NCBI RefSeq assembly: GCF_006539165.1
Contig: NZ_BJMM01000050.1
Location: forward strand, 1 to 41,417
DNA from: Streptomyces cacaoi
GTDB taxonomy: Bacteria > Actinomycetota > Actinomycetes > Streptomycetales > Streptomycetaceae
DNA: 41,417 nucleotides
Reading direction: 5' to 3'
Shown: piece after piece, positions 37,206 to 41,417 of the stretch
How the letters are laid out: each line of letters begins with the position of its first letter
How positions within the stretch are numbered: position 1 is the stretch's first letter
The notes under the pieces: model-generated
Told to the model about the DNA's origin: nothing
Database searches by the model: none
The model's input: the letters and a program-made list of their open reading frames with translations, nothing else
Made by a program: the position numbers and the translations under genes

Positions 37206-40186
37206 CGGCCCGCCTCCTGCTTCCTCTCCCCCGCGACGGTGTTCCCGGCGGAGTTGCCGACGGTGTCCCGGGCGGTGCCCCCGGCGGTGTCGCGAGCGGC
37301 GCCCCCGGCGGTGTCCCGAGCGGTGCCGCGAGCGGCGTCCCCGGCAGTGTCGCGAGCGGCGTCCCCGGCAGTGTCGCGAGCGGCGTCCCCGGCGGTGTCC
37401 CCGGCGGAATCCGGCCGCCGCTCGCCGCCGCCGGTGCCGTCCCCGCCGGGCCGCCGCAGTCCGTTGCCGGGCGCCTCGTCGCCGGAGGTCGCCCGGCGCA
37501 GGGCCTGTTCGATCCGGTCGGCGATGCCCTGCGCGTCGTGGCCGAGCCCGGCCTGGGCGGCGGCGGTCGTCTCGCCCTTGCGGACGGCGTCGGCCGCGGG
37601 CTGCGGGTCGCTGACGACGCGTCCGTCGGCGAAGCCGCTCACCGAGTACACGACGACGGGCACGTCCTGCTGCACGCTGATCGTCCAACTGGCGCGCTGC
37701 GCGTCGCCGAAGTCCGCGGCGACCGTGCCGCGCGCCGCGTACGGGCGGGGCATCAGATCGGTGCGCTTGGTGAGGTTCTCGCTCGCGAAGCGCTTGCGCA
37801 GTTTGCGCATGGCCTCCTCGTCGCCCCGGGTGAACAGCAGTCCGACGGTGGTGACGCTGCTGGTCGTCTCGTCGGCGTAGGTGGCGCGTACCAGGCGGGC
37901 GCAGCCCACCGGCGACAGCGTCTCGGCGAGCAGCGGGTCGAAGGCGTGGGCACAGCCGCTGTCCGGCGCGACGGCGACCCGCGTCCAGTTGCGGTCGGCG
38001 CCTCCCGGGCCGGCGCCCTTGCCCCGGAGCGTGCGGGGGAACAGCGTGTCGACGGGCACGCTCCGCCAGGCCGTACGGGCACCGTCGAACCCCTGTGCTG
38101 CGCCGGGGCGTTCACCGGCGTCACCCGTCAACAGGGCGCCGGCACCCGCGCCACCGAGCAGCCCGATGCCGAGCACCAGGCAGACGGCGACGGCGACCGT
38201 GCGCGGGGTGAGCGGGACATGGCTGCCGCTCCGGCCTCCCTCGGCACCACCGCGGCCGCCCGGCGGGGCGAAGGGCGGCGGAGGCAGGACGGGGGACACC
38301 GGGCCGCGGGGACCCGGCGGGGCGTCCCGCTCCGGCGAAGGGAACGCCTGCGGCTCCAGTGGGGCGGATGTCTGCGGTTCCGGTGGGGCGGACGCCCGTG
38401 GGTCCGGTGAGGTGGATGTCCCGGAGTCCGGTGAGGTGGACGTCCGGGGGTCCGGCGGAGTGGACGTCTGCGATTCCGGCGGGGCGGCGAACGGGGTCCG
38501 GCCGGCCTGGGCCCGCTCGGTGGGGGCTCGCCCGGCCGGGGGTCCGGCGGGCGCGGCGCCACCTGTCGGGGGCCTTCCCGTCGGGCCCGTCGGGCCTGTC
38601 GGGGGCCTTCCCGTCGGGCAGTTGGCCGTCGGGGAGTTGGCCGTCGGGGAGTTGGCCGTCGGGGAGTTGGCCGTCGATGGGTTGTCCGTCGGTGCGTTGG
38701 CCGTCGGGGAAGCGCCCGCCGTGGAACTGCCGCCTCTCGGAGAGCCGCCCTTCGGAGAGCCGCCCGTCGGAGAGCCGCCCGTCGGAGGGGTGCCCGTTGG
38801 GGAGTTGCCCGTCGCGGATCGTCCCGCGCGGGTGTACGGCCCGGACGAGGTTTCGCCGGGCGAGGGTGTGCCGGGCGGTGTTCGGTCGGACCGGGCGCGG
38901 TCGGCCCCGGCGCGGTCGGACCGGGCGCGGTCGTCGGACGGGGTTCCGCCCGGTGCTGCGGGACCGTCGGGCGGGGGCTCGGAGTGTGCGGCGGGACCGG
39001 GCGCACCGGCCTGGCGGGGGCGCGGCACGGCGGCGGGCCGGACCGGCGGGCGCGGAGGTGCGACGGGGGGCACGGGCCGACTGGAGCGGAGAGCGGCCGC
39101 CTGCTCCTGGCGGGGTTCCGCTGTCTCCCTGGATCGGGACATCTGGCTGCTGGACTCGACTTCCGGACGTGGGTCCGCTTCCGGCTCGGTACCGGCCTGT
39201 TCCGGCCTCCGACCGGCGTGCGGGACGGCGGACGGCGCGGCGGCGGGCCTCGGGGGAACGCTCGGACGCGGGGGGACGGCGGGGCGGGGAGGTGTGCGTG
39301 GCGGCGGGGGTACGGCCTCCCGGGTGGCGGTGACAGGGGGTTCGGTGCCGTCGTCCTCCGGGGCACCGCGCTCCGGGCGGGGCGAGGTGCCCGTACCGCG
39401 CGGTCCGCCGGGGCGGCGGAAGACCGAACGGCGTCCGGAACCCCGGCTCCCGGCCCCGGAGTCGGCCCCGGAGCCGGTGTCGGGGTCGGTGCCGGAACCG
39501 GAGCCGTAGCGGGGTCTGCTTCCGGGATCGGTAGCGGTTCCGGGGGCGGTGCCGGGGGCCGTTCCCGGGCCGAGTCGTGCCCCGGAGCCGGATTCGGCGT
39601 CGGCTCCCGGGCCGGTCCGGGCCGCGGCGCCGGTTCCGGCCCCGGTGACGGCTCCGGCTCCGGTCCCGGCCCCGGGGTCTGCGTCAGCCGGGCGGCCGGA
39701 CGCAGGGGGCCGGGCCCGAGCGGGCCGTTGCGGGGAGACGGGCGTCGGGTCCGGAGCAACGGCCGGGCGTGGAGGCACCGTCGGGCGCGGCGGAGCGGCG
39801 TGTGGGGGCGGGGCGGCCGGGGCCGGGGCCGGGCTGTCCGAGGAAGCGGTCCGGCCCGGCGTGGTGGCAGCCGGGTTCGGGGAATCCGAGGCAGCGGCCG
39901 GGGCCGGCGCGGTGGCAGCCGAGGGCGAGGAATCCTTGGCAGCTGCCGGGTCCCGGGGGTGTGCCGGGCCCGGCGGGGCCGTCGGCTGTGGCGGCACGGC
40001 CGGATGTCGGGCGTCGGCAGGGTCGGCCGGATCAGCCGGGCCGGGCGGGTCGGTCGGGTCGGTCGGGCCCGGTGCGGCACCGGGCTCCGGCGGAACCGTC
40101 GGCCGGGGCGGAAAGCGGTGCCGGGACAGGGAACGGGGAGGAGTTGAGCTTGGGGGAACACCAGTGCGGTCGGCATCCGTGCCCAT
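37202..40186 (-). CDS. Giant proline-rich, disordered single-pass membrane protein
   Basis: A 994-residue protein with no recognised family. Residues 1-660 are Pro/Ala/Gly/Ser/Thr-rich and disordered, with repeats such as PPRPxVPPRP and NSPTA. One transmembrane segment is at about 662-687 (VAVAVCLVLGIGLLGG). Residues 690-905 are a folded, probably extracellular domain with C745 and C762 as a possible disulfide. The C-terminus (about 927-985) repeats DTAGDAAR. The ATG at 40186 has GGGAGGGG upstream. It overlaps the mycosin gene by 4 bp; a linked role, such as substrate or scaffold, is a guess. Confidence 0.8.
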   Translation of the reverse strand: MGTDADRTGVPPSSTPPRSLSRHRFPPRPTVPPEPGAAPGPTDPTDPPGPADPADPADARHPAVPPQPTAPPGPAHPRDPAAAKDSSPSAATAPAPAAASDSPNPAATTPGRTASSDSPAPAPAAPPPHAAPPRPTVPPRPAVAPDPTPVSPQRPARARPPASGRPADADPGAGTGAGAVTGAGTGAAARTGPGADAESGSGARLGPGTAPGTAPGTATDPGSRPRYGSGSGTDPDTGSGADSGAGSRGSGRRSVFRRPGGPRGTGTSPRPERGAPEDDGTEPPVTATREAVPPPPRTPPRPAVPPRPSVPPRPAAAPSAVPHAGRRPEQAGTEPEADPRPEVESSSQMSRSRETAEPRQEQAAALRSSRPVPPVAPPRPPVRPAAVPRPRQAGAPGPAAHSEPPPDGPAAPGGTPSDDRARSDRAGADRARSDRTPPGTPSPGETSSGPYTRAGRSATGNSPTGTPPTGGSPTGGSPKGGSPRGGSSTAGASPTANAPTDNPSTANSPTANSPTANSPTANCPTGRPPTGPTGPTGRPPTGGAAPAGPPAGRAPTERAQAGRTPFAAPPESQTSTPPDPRTSTSPDSGTSTSPDPRASAPPEPQTSAPLEPQAFPSPERDAPPGPRGPVSPVLPPPPFAPPGGRGGAEGGRSGSHVPLTPRTVAVAVCLVLGIGLLGGAGAGALLTGDAGERPGAAQGFDGARTAWRSVPVDTLFPRTLRGKGAGPGGADRNWTRVAVAPDSGCAHAFDPLLAETLSPVGCARLVRATYADETTSSVTTVGLLFTRGDEEAMRKLRKRFASENLTKRTDLMPRPYAARGTVAADFGDAQRASWTISVQQDVPVVVYSVSGFADGRVVSDPQPAADAVRKGETTAAAQAGLGHDAQGIADRIEQALRRATSGDEAPGNGLRRPGGDGTGGGERRPDSAGDTAGDAARDTAGDAARDTAGDAARGTARDTAGGAARDTAGGTARDTVGNSAGNTVAGERKQEAGR
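37238..37408. repeat. 24-bp tandem repeats encoding a C-terminal octad repeat
   Basis: A 24-bp unit is perfectly repeated at 37344-37367 and 37368-37391, with degenerate copies on both sides. On the minus strand it encodes DTAGDAAR. It lies within the last 80 codons of the disordered membrane protein. Confidence 0.85.
38609..38713. repeat. 15-bp tandem repeats encoding NSPTA
   Basis: Six 15-bp units run head to tail at 38621-38710: GTTGGCCGTCGGGGA is exact in units 1, 2, 3 and 6; units 4 and 5 differ in a few bases. On the minus strand they encode SPTAN-type pentapeptides. Confidence 0.9.
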
Positions 40187-40416
40187 GAGCGCCCCCCTCC
40201 CGCGCGATGCCACCCCACCCGACTGCCGCTGGACGCAGGCCGGTTCGTATCGGAACGCACACCGGCGCTCGGCCGAGCGGTGTGCGGCGTCACTCTACGG
40301 TGCGGACAGGGAGGGACGGCAACCCGGCGGATCCCGGCGGAACCCCCGGCTCCGGTGCGGAAGCCCAGCGCACGGAAGGGCTGTGCCAGGGGGTGTGCCT
40401 CTGGCAAGCTGCAAGG
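40187..40416. other. 230-bp divergent intergenic region
   Basis: Between the disordered protein gene and the PLP enzyme gene. It must hold both promoters; I cannot pick a confident one except the CAAGCT box before 40417. No gene seen. Confidence 0.4.
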
Positions 40417-41417
40417 GTGTTCGATACGACTGCCGATCCCGTGGCCGACCGCGCCCGCTACGACCGCGCCACCGCCCGGCTGGAGGCTCCGCTCGCGCTG
40501 GTCGATCTGACCGCCTTCGACGCCAACGCGGACGACCTCGTACGCCGTGCGGGCGGCAAACCCATCCGGGTGGCGAGCAAATCGGTGCGCTGCCGGGCCC
40601 TGTTGGAGCGCGTACTGGCCAAGGACGGGTTCAGCGGCGTGATGAGCTACACCCTGCCCGAGGCCCTGTGGCTGGCCCGCTCCGGCGTCACCGACGTCCT
40701 GCTCGCCTATCCCTCGGCCGACCGGGAGGGCTTCGCCGAGCTGGCCCGCGATCCGAAGCTGGCGGCGGCGGTGACGGTGATGGTCGACGACCGGGCGCAG
40801 CTCGCGCTCATCGACGCGGCGCGGGACGGCGGCACAGAGGAGATCCGGGTCTGTCTCGAACTGGACACCTCGCTGCGGATGTTGGGCGGCCGGGTGCGCA
40901 TCGGCGCGCGGCGCTCCCCGCTCCACTCCCCCGCCGACCTGGTCGAGCTGGCGCGCACCGTGCAGCGCATGCCCGGCTTCCGGCTCGTGGGGCTCATGGC
41001 GTACGAGGCACATGTGGCCGGTGTGGGGGACGCCGTGCCGGGGGCGGCGCTGCGTTCGCGTGCGATACGGCTGATGCAGGCGGCGGCCCGGCGCGAGCTG
41101 GCGGCCCGGCGGGACGCCGCCGTCCGCGCGGTGCGCGCCGTCGCGCCCGGCCTGGAGTTCGTCAACGGCGGGGGCACGGGCAGTGTGCAGCACACCGCGG
41201 GCGAGGACGCCGTCACCGAGATCGCGGCGGGTTCCGGTCTGTACGTGCCGCGGCTCTTCGACAACTTCACCTCGTTCACCGGTCGCCCGGCCGCCCTGTT
41301 CGCCATGCCGGTGGTCCGCCGGCCCGGCGTGGGCGTGGTGACGGTGCTGGGCGGCGGCTATCCGGCCTCCGGCGTGGCGGGCAGCGACCGGCTGCCCCAG
41401 CCGTATCTGCCGGCGGG
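40417..41417 (+). CDS. PLP-dependent amino acid deaminase/aldolase, alanine racemase N-terminal fold (partial)
   Basis: Incomplete at the right edge; 333 codons are present. The type-III PLP barrel pattern is clear: PLALVDLTAFDANADDL then KPIRVASKSVRCRALL with the probable Schiff-base lysine in ASKSVR, and FVNGGGTGS and VTVLGGGYPASG at later strands. It fits actinobacterial proteins annotated as amino acid deaminase/aldolase, related to D-threonine aldolase. The start is GTG at 40417; there is no ribosome site, but CAAGCT lies 6 nt upstream, so the transcript may be leaderless. It is divergent from the disordered protein gene across 230 bp. Confidence 0.85.
   Translation, partial: MFDTTADPVADRARYDRATARLEAPLALVDLTAFDANADDLVRRAGGKPIRVASKSVRCRALLERVLAKDGFSGVMSYTLPEALWLARSGVTDVLLAYPSADREGFAELARDPKLAAAVTVMVDDRAQLALIDAARDGGTEEIRVCLELDTSLRMLGGRVRIGARRSPLHSPADLVELARTVQRMPGFRLVGLMAYEAHVAGVGDAVPGAALRSRAIRLMQAAARRELAARRDAAVRAVRAVAPGLEFVNGGGTGSVQHTAGEDAVTEIAAGSGLYVPRLFDNFTSFTGRPAALFAMPVVRRPGVGVVTVLGGGYPASGVAGSDRLPQPYLPA

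Noticed and set aside
38128..41193. Very long minus-strand open frame (1021 codons) overlapping the disordered protein and the PLP enzyme genes
   Set aside because: It is a shadow: Arg/Pro-rich, with no domain, crossing two better supported genes on different strands. High GC content makes stops rare in such frames.
1..41417. Search for tRNA, rRNA, CRISPR arrays, insertion sequences, prophage and integration sites
   Set aside because: No tRNA-like cloverleaf, no spaced repeats of CRISPR size, no transposase or integrase and no terminal repeats were seen; negative by eye only.

Overview
The window is very GC-rich, with strong third-position GC, frequent GTG starts, SpoIIE/PP2C, DUF1918, DUF1844, SseB-like and LLM-class genes, and start codons placed 6-7 nt after a -10 box. 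This points to Streptomyces or a close relative. The arginine, pheST and infC-rpmI-rplT blocks are core chromosome. The genes between them are typical actinomycete accessory genes. I see no insertion sequence, prophage, CRISPR array, tRNA or rRNA.

Layout. 1-2,826: argGH on the minus strand, with a terminator after argH and a likely ArgR site at the argG promoter. 2,867-7,240: a five-gene accessory block (DUF488, SCO6745/SalK-like protein, bile-acid:Na+ symporter family, DoxX-like membrane protein, secreted PQQ-type sugar dehydrogenase) that separates argG from argR. 7,667-12,797: argCJBDR on the minus strand, with argJ/argB and argB/argD overlapping by 4 bp and a second likely ArgR site; argF is missing. 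12,926-14,409: an Rrf2 regulator and a short-chain dehydrogenase whose promoters carry the same GTAAC-N7-GTTAC operator. 14,578-24,270: mixed genes (methyltransferase, aldo/keto reductase behind a MerR-type promoter, DUF6461-like protein, degenerate histidine phosphatase, DUF1918, 3-hydroxyacyl-CoA dehydrogenase, LLM-class oxidoreductase with a duplicated start region, MFS transporter, SpoIIE-type phosphatase with a large disordered insertion).

24,464-32,306 is the translation block on the minus strand: infC-rpmI-rplT, a TrmH-type rRNA methyltransferase, an orphan PAS histidine kinase, and pheST, with terminators after rplT, the kinase and pheT. infC has no usable ATG/GTG/TTG start and most likely begins at ATC behind a strong Shine-Dalgarno, as expected for a gene autoregulated by IF3 start-codon proofreading. 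32,307-41,417 holds DUF1844, an aquaporin, an SseB-family protein, a beta-lactamase-like serine hydrolase and a two-gene unit: a 994-residue protein with about 660 disordered Pro/Ala-rich residues before one membrane segment, and a mycosin-type subtilase overlapping it by 4 bp. A PLP amino acid deaminase/aldolase gene runs off the right end.

The most notable points are the disordered membrane protein/mycosin pair, the shared Rrf2 operators, the ATC start of infC, the 28-bp tandem duplication of a complete translation start, the disordered insertion inside the SpoIIE phosphatase, and the histidine phosphatase that has lost both catalytic histidines. Start codons, promoters and terminators were read by eye; no database search was possible.
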